DNA of 42,508 nt from an uncultured Acidiferrobacteraceae bacterium. Lineage in GTDB: Bacteria > Pseudomonadota > Gammaproteobacteria > Acidiferrobacterales > SZUA-150. The notes under the pieces are model-generated. The model saw only the letters and a list, made by a program, of their open reading frames with translations, ran no database searches and was not told the DNA's origin. Every line of letters starts with the position of its first letter. The stretch's first letter is position 1. The position numbers were made by a program, and so were the translations under genes. Of this stretch, positions 1 through 7,922 are shown one piece after another. The DNA lies in the NCBI GenBank assembly GCA_913009895.1, contig CAJVXY010000026.1:1-42508 (forward strand). Direction: 5' to 3'.

Positions 1-38
1 TATTTAGTCCAAAAAGTTTCAGACTGGCTAAACCAGTA

Positions 39-1511
39 TTGAAATCCGTACTGGTGCTAACGACGGCCAGCCTGATGATTATCCCGCAAATCAGCTCGGC
101 CACCAACGGTATGAATATGGAAGGTTACGGGCCAATTGCAACCGGCATGGGCGGTGCGTCCATGGCCTATGACAATGGGACCGCGGCGGTCATGAATAAC
201 CCGGCTACCCTGGGCCTGATGGAAGACGGCGAAAGTAGAGTGGATGTGGCAGTTGGTACCCTCAGCCCCAATATCTCCTCTTCGGCGCCAGGTGCACCCA
301 AGGCCGATTCTTCAGCCAATTTATTCATTATGCCGGCACTGGGCTGGACAACGAGAAAAGGTTCGTTGAGCTATGGTTTTGGTGTTTTTTCCCAGGGCGG
401 CATGGGCACAGAATATAAAGCCAATTCTTATTTGGCAGCCGGCTCTGGTGAAAAAGTGCGATCGGAAGTGGGGGTCGGCCGCTTGAGTTTCCCCCTGGCT
501 TATACGGTCAATTCTGATTTGAGTATCGGCGGTACCGTGGATTACGTCTGGGCGGGTATGGATTTAAAAATGGCCATGCCGGGCGCTGCTTTTGGTGATT
601 TTGCATTCGGGTCACAGGCTTACGGCACTGCCAGTGGTTCCTTGGTCCAGGGATTGGGCGCCGCTATGGGTGGCCCAACTCCAGCAATCAGTGGCGTGAA
701 TTGGGTGCGGTTCGATTTTTCCGACGGCAGTGATTTTACTGGTGAAGCCAAGGGTTCTGGTGTCGGTGCCAAGATAGGGGCCGTTTATAAAATAACTGAG
801 ACGGTCAAGATCGGTGGTACGTATCACTCCAAGACCAGTATTAGTGATCTCAATACCAGTAATGCCGGGATTTCGATGAACGTTGTCCAAGATGCGGTTA
901 CTGGTGGTGGTGTAATGGGAGTTTGTGGTGCCGATGGTGCAGCTTGTACCATTGGTTTTAAGGGCAAAATGAAGGTCAAGGATTTTCAATGGCCAGATAT
1001 CTTTGCCCTGGGCGCTGCTTTCCAGGCTACCAAGGATTTAATGCTGGTTGCCGACTATAAATACATTAACTGGCCCACAGCCATGAAAGACTTCAATATG
1101 ATTTTTACGGCCAGCGCCGAGCAGGCCGATCCAGTCGCGCAAGGGTTTGTTAATTCGGGCGGCACCAGCGCAGATGTAGTGCTGTTCCAGGACTGGCAAG
1201 TGCAGAATGTGTTGCAACTGGGTGGTGCTTATCAAACGACAAAGGACCTGGTATTACGCGCCGGTGTCAACCTGGCCAATAACCCGGTGCCAGACAAGTT
1301 CGTCAATTCCTTGTTTCCGGCCATTATCAAAAACCATGTGAGCATCGGTGCCGGTTATACCTTTAGCCCTGCCCATGCTTTTAATATAGCTTATGTGTAC
1401 GCACCCGGGGTCAAGGTAAATGCAACTGACCCGACTACGGGCGCCAAGACGGGTTCTGAGATCACCCATTCCCAGTCGAACTTTCAACTTATGTATAGCT
1501 ATACCTATTAG
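39..1511 (+). CDS. FadL/OmpP1-family outer membrane transport protein, 5' end uncertain
   Basis: Outer-membrane beta-barrel of the FadL family, which lets long-chain fatty acids and other hydrophobic compounds cross the outer membrane. What is seen: a hydrophobic signal segment ending in SSA, a mature N-terminus rich in Gly/Met, and the family hallmark NNPATLG near residue 53. The rest is alternating amphipathic strands ending in an aromatic strand (LMYSYTY), as expected for a BAM substrate. Length (490 residues) fits the family. The first usable start is a TTG with no clear ribosome site, and the frame stays open to the first bases of the window. The true start may therefore lie upstream and the gene be 5'-truncated here. 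Substrate cannot be told from sequence. A strong terminator follows about 30 bp after the stop. Confidence 0.85.
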   Translation: MKSVLVLTTASLMIIPQISSATNGMNMEGYGPIATGMGGASMAYDNGTAAVMNNPATLGLMEDGESRVDVAVGTLSPNISSSAPGAPKADSSANLFIMPALGWTTRKGSLSYGFGVFSQGGMGTEYKANSYLAAGSGEKVRSEVGVGRLSFPLAYTVNSDLSIGGTVDYVWAGMDLKMAMPGAAFGDFAFGSQAYGTASGSLVQGLGAAMGGPTPAISGVNWVRFDFSDGSDFTGEAKGSGVGAKIGAVYKITETVKIGGTYHSKTSISDLNTSNAGISMNVVQDAVTGGGVMGVCGADGAACTIGFKGKMKVKDFQWPDIFALGAAFQATKDLMLVADYKYINWPTAMKDFNMIFTASAEQADPVAQGFVNSGGTSADVVLFQDWQVQNVLQLGGAYQTTKDLVLRAGVNLANNPVPDKFVNSLFPAIIKNHVSIGAGYTFSPAHAFNIAYVYAPGVKVNATDPTTGAKTGSEITHSQSNFQLMYSYTY

Positions 1512-1543
1512 TCTTACATAAACAGGAAGAACCAGGAAAGACA

Positions 1544-1577
1544 AAAAGGGCCGAAACTGTGTTTCGGCCCTTTTCTT
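1544..1577 (+). terminator. Rho-independent terminator after the FadL-type gene
   Basis: A perfect 14-bp stem, AAAAGGGCCGAAAC paired with GTTTCGGCCCTTTT, closes on a 3-base TGT loop and is followed by CTTT. The T-rich right arm makes it an intrinsic terminator on the plus strand. The matching A-rich left arm would let it work on the other strand too. Confidence 0.9.
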
Positions 1578-1735
1578 TGGCCGGCAGATCGTCGGATAAA
1601 TAACCAGATAAATACATCCGGTATCAATTATTATTAAGTGATACATTGCATGTTGGCCAAACTTTGCTTGAATTAGCCTGTAGTAATGATAAACAGCATG
1701 ATTAACAACGAAATTAAATAATAAAGAGACAGACC

Positions 1736-2842
1736 ATGAGTACAGCGGCAAGCGCAGCAATCGACGACCCCCTTAAAGTCCTGGGGCAAATACTGGCCCT
1801 GGCAGTACGGCACAAGGCGTCAGATATCCACATGCGCACCAAGAATCATCCGATCCTGCGTGTCGACGGGGTTCTCAGGCCGATTAAAGACGTTGAGCCA
1901 TTTCCGCCTGATTTTATGGAACGTCTGGCGCGGACCATGATGACGCCCCGTAACTCGGAAGAATTTGATAACAAGCGCCAGGTGGATTTATCTATCGGTT
2001 TTAAGGATATTGGCCGGGTTCGTGCCAATATTTTTTATCAGCGTGGCAGTATTGGCATGGTGTTGCGTGTGATTAGTAGCGTCATTCCCAGTCCCCAGGA
2101 GCTGGGTTTGCCGGATATCGTTTTGCCCCTGCTGCAACACGAACGCGGGCTGGTGTTATTTACCGGTGCCACGGGTTCTGGCAAATCTACTTCCCTGGCC
2201 GCCTTACTTAATGTCATAAATGTTTCCAAGGCCAAGCACATTATTACCATCGAAGATCCGATCGAATTTTTGTTCACGGAAAAAAAATGCATTATTACCC
2301 AGCGTGAAATTGGTATTGATACCAATACTTTTGCCGATGCCATGCGCGCGGCCATGCGTGAAGATCCGGACGTGATACTACTGGGTGAAATGCGTGACCC
2401 GGAAACCATCGAAACGGCCCTGACCGCTTCTGAAACCGGTCACCTGGTCTTGTCCACGGTCCATTCACCGGCAACGGCGGAGACCATTTCCCGGATCGTG
2501 ACTGCTTTTCCACCGGAAGCGCAGCAGAGTATTCGCGCCAAAATTTCCCAGAACCTGCGCGGTATAATTTCCCAACGCCTGGTGCCCATGGTTGGTGGCG
2601 CCGGCAGAACCGTGGCCACCGAGGTAATGACGGTTTCGGCCTTGTGTCGTGAATTAATTCTTGATCCCATTAAAATGAAAGAACTGGGCGATGTCGTGAA
2701 AAAAGGCACCAGGGCCGAGGGCATGATCAGTTTTGATAACAGCCTCTATGACCTGGTCAAAAGAGGCACGATTGACGAAGAAACAGCCTTGCAATATGCC
2801 AGTAGTCCTACCGACCTCAAGCTCAAGCTGGAAGGATTTTAG
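1736..2842 (+). CDS. PilT/PilU-family type IV pilus retraction ATPase, PilU-like
   Basis: Hexameric cytoplasmic ATPase of the secretion-ATPase superfamily that powers type IV pilus retraction. Visible motifs: Walker A GATGSGKST at 144-152, the acidic ITIEDPIEF segment near 170, the Walker B region DPDVILLGEMRD at 210-221, and the His box ETGHLVLSTVHS at 233-244. The tail (SFDNSLYDLVKRGTIDEETA, then an ASSPTDLKLKLEGF-type end) resembles PilU more than PilT. Length (368) fits. An AAAGAGAC ribosome site precedes the ATG. No second pilT-like ATPase or other pilus gene lies nearby, so the PilT/PilU choice rests on the C-terminus only. Confidence 0.88.
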   Translation: MSTAASAAIDDPLKVLGQILALAVRHKASDIHMRTKNHPILRVDGVLRPIKDVEPFPPDFMERLARTMMTPRNSEEFDNKRQVDLSIGFKDIGRVRANIFYQRGSIGMVLRVISSVIPSPQELGLPDIVLPLLQHERGLVLFTGATGSGKSTSLAALLNVINVSKAKHIITIEDPIEFLFTEKKCIITQREIGIDTNTFADAMRAAMREDPDVILLGEMRDPETIETALTASETGHLVLSTVHSPATAETISRIVTAFPPEAQQSIRAKISQNLRGIISQRLVPMVGGAGRTVATEVMTVSALCRELILDPIKMKELGDVVKKGTRAEGMISFDNSLYDLVKRGTIDEETALQYASSPTDLKLKLEGF

Positions 2843-2988
2843 CGCCCCCAGTCTGGTGTTTTACCAGTTGCGACTGGAGCGCGCGGCGAAACTGGGTCAT
2901 ACTGCCCCCTATAAGAATTATTAATGAATCATGTGGTTTTATTTTGGTCACGAATTCATACCTGTGAAAACACAAAAAGGGGTGCCCT

Positions 2989-3900
2989 ATGGCCGATCGT
3001 CGGCTTCAAGTATTTCATACCGTTGCCCGTTTGCTGAGTTTTACCAAGGCCGCGGAAACGCTACACATGACCCAGCCAGCCGTCACCTTTCAGATTCGCC
3101 AGCTGGAAGAATTTTTTAATACCCGCCTGTTTGACCGGACCCATAATCGTATAAACCTGACGGCAGCGGGCGAGCGGGTTTTTGAATATTCGGATCGTAT
3201 TATTGAGCTCTATAACGAGATGGATAATCGTGTCCGTGAAATGACGGGCGATGTCAGTGGCATACTTGTTATCGGGGCCAGCACCACGATTGCCGAATAT
3301 GTCCTGCCCAGCCTGTTGGGTGAATTCAAGCAATTATACCCAAGTGTCAATATTCGCCTGAACGTGTCCAACTCAATGGGCGTAGTCCATATGGTAGAAA
3401 ATAATACGGTTGATGTCGGCGTGGTTGAGTCACCGATTTCCAATAAAAACCTGGCCGTGGAAGTTTGCTGGCATGATCAATTAGTATTTATTTGTCGGCC
3501 TGATCACCCCCTGGCAAAAGAAGAAGTAATTAAACCAGAGGCCCTGGCCGATTTACCGTTTATTATGCGCGAAGAGGGATCTGGTACCCTGGAGTTTATT
3601 CGTAATTATTTATTTGAAAATGGCATATCCCTGCAAGAGTATAATATTAGTATGGAAGTCGGTAGCCCGGAGGGGGTCAAGAGCGCTGTCGAGGCGGGAC
3701 TTGGTATTTCAATTGTCTCAACTGCAACTGTCCATAAAGAAATAAAACTGGAGACCCTGGTGGCGATTCCTCTGGAGCCAAATCTCGAACGGCCATTCTC
3801 GATTGTCCACCAGCGACAAAAATTTCGTTTACGAGCCATGGAAGAGTTTATGGAGTTCGCCCGCGATCATTGTGAAAAACGTTCCCAAAATGATGATTGA
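2989..3900 (+). CDS. LysR-family transcriptional regulator
   Basis: DNA-binding regulator with an N-terminal winged helix-turn-helix (about residues 4-62: FHTVARLLSFTKAAETLHMTQ followed by an ARLFDR-like wing, here TRLFDRTHN) and a C-terminal substrate-binding domain of about 210 residues. Length (303) is typical. An AGGGG ribosome site lies 6-7 bases before the ATG. The effector cannot be assigned; the domain looks closest to the CysB/CbbR/YeiE-like branch, which is only an impression. A small gene follows after 28 bp on the same strand and is probably co-transcribed. No divergent target gene is present, because the upstream neighbour points the same way. Confidence 0.9.
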   Translation: MADRRLQVFHTVARLLSFTKAAETLHMTQPAVTFQIRQLEEFFNTRLFDRTHNRINLTAAGERVFEYSDRIIELYNEMDNRVREMTGDVSGILVIGASTTIAEYVLPSLLGEFKQLYPSVNIRLNVSNSMGVVHMVENNTVDVGVVESPISNKNLAVEVCWHDQLVFICRPDHPLAKEEVIKPEALADLPFIMREEGSGTLEFIRNYLFENGISLQEYNISMEVGSPEGVKSAVEAGLGISIVSTATVHKEIKLETLVAIPLEPNLERPFSIVHQRQKFRLRAMEEFMEFARDHCEKRSQNDD

Positions 3901-3928
3901 GGTTGTCCCGACTATCGGTTAACAGGTA

Positions 3929-4285
3929 ATGGCAAAAAATCTGCAGTCTCGTTTAAAAGAAATCATAAACGCTTTACCAGAAAAGCATGCCAGGCAATTA
4001 CTGGAGTTTGGTGAGTTCCTGTTTCAGCGCCATGGCGAAGATCGAACAAAACTGGCCAAACAGGATATTACCAGGCCCGAAACCGAGTCTGTGGTCATGG
4101 CGATCAAACGACTCACGCAGACCTATCCAATGCTGGAGCCCACCAGCCTGTTAACCCAAACCTCGGAAATTCTCTCGCGGAATATGGTGGGTGGAAAATC
4201 TGCTAATGATTCAATCGATATGCTGGAACAACTATTTCAGGAGCGTTACGGAGAATTAAAATCCGAGACAAAGTCGGATGTGTAG
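3929..4285 (+). CDS. Small conserved hypothetical protein next to the LysR gene
   Basis: A 118-residue soluble protein with no signal peptide or membrane segment. The N-terminal part (LKEIINALPEKHARQLLEFGEFLFQRHG) resembles the helical pattern of short DUF2281-type or antitoxin-like proteins (LPEEKQQEVLDFVEFL pattern), though no toxin lies beside it. The C-terminal half (SLLTQTSEILSRNMVGG, then SIDMLEQLFQERYGEL) is also predicted helical. It starts 28 bp after the LysR stop, so the two genes are probably one transcript. I do not recognise a function. Confidence 0.72.
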   Translation: MAKNLQSRLKEIINALPEKHARQLLEFGEFLFQRHGEDRTKLAKQDITRPETESVVMAIKRLTQTYPMLEPTSLLTQTSEILSRNMVGGKSANDSIDMLEQLFQERYGELKSETKSDV

Positions 4286-4304
4286 ATTAGATAATAATTT
4301 TTTT

Positions 4305-4376
4305 ACCGCAGAGGACGCAGAGGCAAGTATGGTTATTCGTAAATAATAATTGAATTCTCTGCGTACCTCTGTGGTT
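4305..4376. repeat. Inverted repeat, CGCAGAGGACGCAGAG type
   Basis: The left arm ACCGCAGAGGACGCAGAG (4305-4322) faces the right arm CTCTGCGTACCTCTGTGGTT (4357-4376), an imperfect inverted repeat with a 34-base AT-rich centre. This word family is a dispersed intergenic repeat that I recall from many unrelated bacterial genomes. No coding potential is seen within it. Confidence 0.75.
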
Positions 4377-4405
4377 AATGATCAACCAGGTAATAAAAAA
4401 ATATA

Positions 4406-4500
4406 AACAGGATTGCCGGGATTAACAAGATTATCTAAATTTACAGATTAGATTTTTCTGTTTAGGCTTAATCCAGTAGATCCTGTTAATCTTGTCTAAA
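4406..4500. repeat. Inverted repeat pair, CAGGATTAACAGGATT type
   Basis: The left arm (4406-4433) reads AACAGGATTGCCGGGATTAA and onward. The right arm (4470-4500) contains GATCCTGTTAATCTTGTC. They flank only about 36 bp of AT-rich DNA. Bases 4470-4499 match bases 29943-29972, beside the GxxExxY gene, at 28 of 30 positions. Here no gene lies between the arms, so this looks like an emptied or collapsed copy of the 29.5-kb unit. Confidence 0.78.
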
Positions 4501-4528
4501 GTTTTTTATTTTTTTTGGGCAATTGAAC

Positions 4529-4557
4529 TCTTGGCGTTCTTGGTGTCTTGGCGGTTC
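4529..4557. repeat. CTTGGCGTTCTTGG-type dispersed repeat
   Basis: The block CTCTTGGCGTTCTTGG continues as TGTCTTGGCGGTTC, an internally reiterated CTTGG(C/T)GT motif that I recall as a third dispersed intergenic repeat in bacterial genomes. Together with the two preceding repeats it fills nearly all of the 286-bp gap between 4286 and 4571. Nothing else is seen there. Confidence 0.6.
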
Positions 4558-4571
4558 ACGTTCTTTGTATA

Positions 4572-5963
4572 TTATAAAGCTTCGTTTGCGAAATCAGCCA
4601 GGCGAGAACGTTCCCCCCGTTGCAGCGTGATGTGACCACTGTGTTGCCATTGGCGAAAACGGTCGACCACATAGGCCAGTCCATTAGTAGTTTCTGTGAG
4701 ATAAGGGGTATCGATTTGCGCTAAATTACCCAGGCAAATTATTTTACTTTCAGGCCCGGCCCGGGTGACAAGGGTTTTTACCTGCTGTGGACTCAGGTTT
4801 TGCGCCTCATCAATAATTAATAACTTGCGCAGAAAAGTCCGGCCCCGCATAAAGTTGACAGACTTGATCTTGATTCTTTGTTTTAGTAAATCCTCAGTGA
4901 CTGCCCGGCCCCATGACCCATGTTCCTGTTGCTGGAAGTTCTGCAGTACTTCAATGTTGTCTTCCAGTGCGCCCATCCACGGCCCCATTTTTTCTTCTTC
5001 TGTGCCGGGCAGATAACCAATGTCTTCGCCAACAGGTATGGTTACCCGGGTAACAATTATTTCGTTGTATGTTTTATTCTCCAGGGTCTGTGTCAGCCCG
5101 GCTGCAAGTGATAATAATGTTTTACCGGTACCTGCATGGCCGAGCAATGACACAAAATCTACTTCCGGATCCATCAACAGGTTCAATGCATAATTTTGTT
5201 CCCGGTTACGGGCAACGATTCCCCAAACGCTGTTGTTGTTCGAGGTGTAATCCTTTGGAGTTTCTATAATGGCAGAATCATTCTTGATTTCTTTGACAAT
5301 TGCCTGAAAACTGTCGTCTTCAGTATAGATAAATTCATTTGGGTGCCAGCTTGCAATCAAGGGCCCGGTAATTCGGTAGAACGTCCGTCCTTGTTCCTGC
5401 CATGACTCCATTTCTTTGCCATGGTCATCCCAAAAATCGGCAGCCAGACAGGTCGTGCCCGTGTGCAGTAAATCCGCATCTTCCACCACCTGGTCACTTG
5501 TGTAGTCTTCACACTGGATATGCAATGCGTGGGCCTTGATGCGCAAATTAATATCCTTGGTGACAAGGATGACGTCATTGCTTGGGTGATGTTTTTCAAG
5601 ATCGCGGGTGATGCCAAGCAGGGCGTTATCTGTACCTGCGATCTCCAGTGCCGCAGGCAGTGAGCTTCGTGAGGTCTCAATATAAAAGTACAGGTTGCCA
5701 CCGGAGCTTTTGTCCAGCTGCTGTGAAAGCGGGATACCCTTGGAAATGTCTCCCTTTGCGGTTTTTGCCAGGTCATCGAGATAACGTGTAACCTGGCGGA
5801 CATTTCTTGCAACTTCAGAAAGTCCTCTTTTGTGTTTATCCAGTTCTTCGAGTACTACAATCGGAATGTAAACATCATGTTCCTGGAACCGGAATATGGA
5901 AGCAGGATCATGCATCAACACATTGGTATCGAGTACAAAAATTTTCTTGTCAGAAGGTTTCAA
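4572..5963 (-). CDS. PIN-PhoH fusion protein (PhoH2/YlaK-type)
   Basis: Two-domain protein. An N-terminal PIN ribonuclease domain (about 1-150) has acidic positions D12 (LDTNVLMHDP), D112 (TDNALLG) and D137 (TKDINLR). A C-terminal PhoH ATPase (about 240-463) has Walker A GHAGTGKT at 275-282 and the Walker B-like LLIIDEAQNLSP. Family members are described as RNA-unwinding and RNA-cleaving enzymes. Length (463) is typical. The first start in frame is TTG with no good ribosome site. The PIN motif begins 10 residues later, so no downstream start would keep the domain. It lies 90 bp after the peroxiredoxin gene on the same strand. Confidence 0.9.
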   Translation of the reverse strand: MKPSDKKIFVLDTNVLMHDPASIFRFQEHDVYIPIVVLEELDKHKRGLSEVARNVRQVTRYLDDLAKTAKGDISKGIPLSQQLDKSSGGNLYFYIETSRSSLPAALEIAGTDNALLGITRDLEKHHPSNDVILVTKDINLRIKAHALHIQCEDYTSDQVVEDADLLHTGTTCLAADFWDDHGKEMESWQEQGRTFYRITGPLIASWHPNEFIYTEDDSFQAIVKEIKNDSAIIETPKDYTSNNNSVWGIVARNREQNYALNLLMDPEVDFVSLLGHAGTGKTLLSLAAGLTQTLENKTYNEIIVTRVTIPVGEDIGYLPGTEEEKMGPWMGALEDNIEVLQNFQQQEHGSWGRAVTEDLLKQRIKIKSVNFMRGRTFLRKLLIIDEAQNLSPQQVKTLVTRAGPESKIICLGNLAQIDTPYLTETTNGLAYVVDRFRQWQHSGHITLQRGERSRLADFANEAL

Positions 5964-6053
5964 AATAAATATTTATTTTATGAGATATGACAGGTTTTTT
6001 TATCAGGACTTCTTATATAAATCCATTATGCATTTTAATCTGGGCGAGCACTA

Positions 6054-6542
6054 CTAGAGTGCTTTAATAACCTCGAGGACTGCCGCCACGTGGCCATTAA
6101 CCTTAACTTTTCTGAATTCATTTCTCAGGGTGCCTGTTTCATCGATAATAAATGTGCTCCTTTCCAGGCCCAGGGATTTTTTACCATACATATTTTTCAT
6201 TTTAATCACATCATATTTTTTACACAAAATCTCATCGGGATCACTAACAAGATCGAAAGGAAATTTATATTTTTTTTTGAACTTTTCATGAGACTCAAGG
6301 CTGTCTCGGGAAACGCCCAGTATGATCGTATTATTGCGCTTGAATTTCGCCGTGTAGTCCCTGAAGTCCTGTCCTTCAGTTGTGCATCCTGATGTATTGT
6401 CTCTTGGATAAAAGTATAATACAACGCGACTGCCCCGCAGTGCCGAGAGTTTGAAAGATTTGTTGCCTGTGGTCAGGAGTTTACAGTCAGGGGCTTTATA
6501 GCCCAGCCTGGGACTTTCAGGGGATTTTTTTTGAGCTGCCAT
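6054..6542 (-). CDS. bcp: Thioredoxin-dependent peroxiredoxin, PrxQ/Bcp family
   Basis: Cytoplasmic thiol peroxidase that reduces hydrogen peroxide and organic peroxides. The peroxidatic cysteine sits in NTSGCTTEGQDFRDY. The YFYPRDNTSGC run and the late ERSTFIIDETG strand are typical of PrxQ/Bcp. Many Bcp proteins carry the resolving cysteine five residues after the first (CTTEAC). Here that position is Gln (CTTEGQ), so it is either a 1-Cys form or uses another cysteine such as the one in ILCKKYDVI. Length (162) is normal, with a Lys/Ser-rich N-terminus. It sits between the radical SAM gene (135 bp upstream) and the PIN-PhoH gene (90 bp downstream). Confidence 0.9.
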   Translation of the reverse strand: MAAQKKSPESPRLGYKAPDCKLLTTGNKSFKLSALRGSRVVLYFYPRDNTSGCTTEGQDFRDYTAKFKRNNTIILGVSRDSLESHEKFKKKYKFPFDLVSDPDEILCKKYDVIKMKNMYGKKSLGLERSTFIIDETGTLRNEFRKVKVNGHVAAVLEVIKAL

Positions 6543-6677
6543 TATTTTATATGCTGTGGTGAATAATACTAATTATCTAAAATGAATTAAAACCGAATAT
6601 AAGCCGATATTATATATAAGTAGCCATCGAAATAAACTGTCAGCCAATATTGGCTTTTGTTGTTTAATGGTGTTTGC

Positions 6678-7787
6678 TCATTGATATTTCATTTGTATCG
6701 GTAGCCGTCGCGGCCCCCAGTCCCCCGGCACAGGATCAAAAACACCGGCAAAGCTTGTATTGCAGAACTTGCAGTTCCCTTTTTCGTCCAGATGCCACTC
6801 GCTGAGCTTATACCAGTCCCGGCCAATTACTTTTTTTCCGCAATGATGACAATAACTGCTGTCACCAGCTTCATTGTGGACATTTCCCGTGTAGACATAA
6901 TGTAAACCGTTTTTGAGTGCAATATCTCGTGCCCGAATCAGGGTGTCAGCCGGGGTAGCGGGAATATCACGCATTTTCCAGTCGGGATGAAAAGCCGAAA
7001 AGTGCAGGGGAACGTCAGGCCCAAGATTTTTTTTAATCCACAGGCTGAGGGAATTTATTTCAGCATCTGAATCATTAAGCCCGGGTATCAGCAGGGTGGT
7101 GATTTCCAGCCAGACACTGGTTTCATTCTTTATATATTCCAGGGTATCAAGTACCGGCGCCAGGTGGGCGCCCGTTAGTTTAAAATAAAATTCATCTGTG
7201 AATGCTTTTAAATCGATATTGACTGCATCGATATAACTGAAGAACTCTTTGCGGGGTTCCGGGCAAATATAACCGGCACTGACTGCAATGGTCTTGATAT
7301 CCAGGGCATGGCAGGCTTTGGCAACATCTATGGCGTACTCCATAAAGATGACGGGATCGTTATAAGTAAAAGCAACGCTTTTTGCCCCCGCAGATTTGGC
7401 AATAGCGGCAATTTTTTCCGGTGCCGCTTCATCCGCAAGGGTATCCATTTCTCTTGATTTGCTGATATCCCAGTTTTGGCAAAATTTACATGCCAGGTTA
7501 CAGCCGGCGGTGCCAAATGATAGTGTGCCGGTGCCCGGTATAAAATGATTTAATGGTTTTTTTTCTACAGGGTCTACGCAAAAACCACTGGAGCGACCGT
7601 AAGTGGTGAGGACAATTTCATTGTTTTGACAGGCGCGCACGTAACATAGGCCTTGCTGGCCTTCATGTAACTTACAGGCACGGGGACACACGTCACACTG
7701 GATGCGTCCATCATCAGTCTGGTGCCAATATTTTGTCGGAATAATACTGTCCATCAATTTTTTCGGACTCTGCGCTATCTTTATCAC
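6678..7787 (-). CDS. amrS: AmmeMemoRadiSam system radical SAM enzyme (AmrS)
   Basis: Radical SAM enzyme of the PflA-like AmmeMemoRadiSam group. The 4Fe-4S/SAM motif CNLACKFC uses Cys96, Cys100 and Cys103. The N-terminus has the family pattern CDVCPRACKLHEGQQGLC, and the C-terminus adds two CxxC pairs (YCHHCGKK and CKFC) that could bind zinc or a second cluster. Length 369 is typical. The call starts at a GTG preceded by an AGGTAAGC-like site; an ATG 33 bases downstream (end 7754) is an alternative. The partner genes amrB and amrA run divergently from 7920. The reaction of this three-gene system is, to my knowledge, not settled. Confidence 0.9.
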   Translation of the reverse strand: MIKIAQSPKKLMDSIIPTKYWHQTDDGRIQCDVCPRACKLHEGQQGLCYVRACQNNEIVLTTYGRSSGFCVDPVEKKPLNHFIPGTGTLSFGTAGCNLACKFCQNWDISKSREMDTLADEAAPEKIAAIAKSAGAKSVAFTYNDPVIFMEYAIDVAKACHALDIKTIAVSAGYICPEPRKEFFSYIDAVNIDLKAFTDEFYFKLTGAHLAPVLDTLEYIKNETSVWLEITTLLIPGLNDSDAEINSLSLWIKKNLGPDVPLHFSAFHPDWKMRDIPATPADTLIRARDIALKNGLHYVYTGNVHNEAGDSSYCHHCGKKVIGRDWYKLSEWHLDEKGNCKFCNTSFAGVFDPVPGDWGPRRLPIQMKYQ

Positions 7788-7907
7788 GCTTACCTATATC
7801 ATAATGATGACGGTCCGCGGCCAGTTCAAGTTTTAAGTGCAATCTGGGAGCATGGAGAGCCTTGAAATTCTCTTTTTTGGCGTCATATAAATAGTTCGTC
7901 GTGAGCG

Positions 7908-7922
7908 TGAGGGGGGCATTTG
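7908..7922 (+). promoter_or_regulatory. Ribosome-binding site that fixes the TTG start of amrB
   Basis: A TGAGGGGGG purine run ends 3 bases before a TTG codon. An in-frame TGA overlaps the start of this run (7908-7910), so translation cannot begin further upstream. The conserved RNPAVAGTFYP block starts five codons after the TTG, so no later ATG would preserve it. Confidence 0.7.

Noticed and set aside
612..989. A 125-codon minus-strand frame inside the FadL-type gene
   Set aside because: It is a shadow of the barrel gene, with low-complexity Thr/Ile-rich translation and no ribosome site.
1653..1669. A sigma-54-like site (TTGGCCAAACTTTGCTT) upstream of the PilU-like gene
   Set aside because: The GG and GC doublets are 9 bases apart, not the required 10.
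4305..4557. A CRISPR array
   Set aside because: The repeats are of three different types, are inverted, and have no regular spacers.
6642..6655. The palindrome AGCCAATATTGGCT as a terminator of amrS
   Set aside because: On the amrS strand it is not followed by a T run; the T-rich side faces the other strand, which has no gene ending there.
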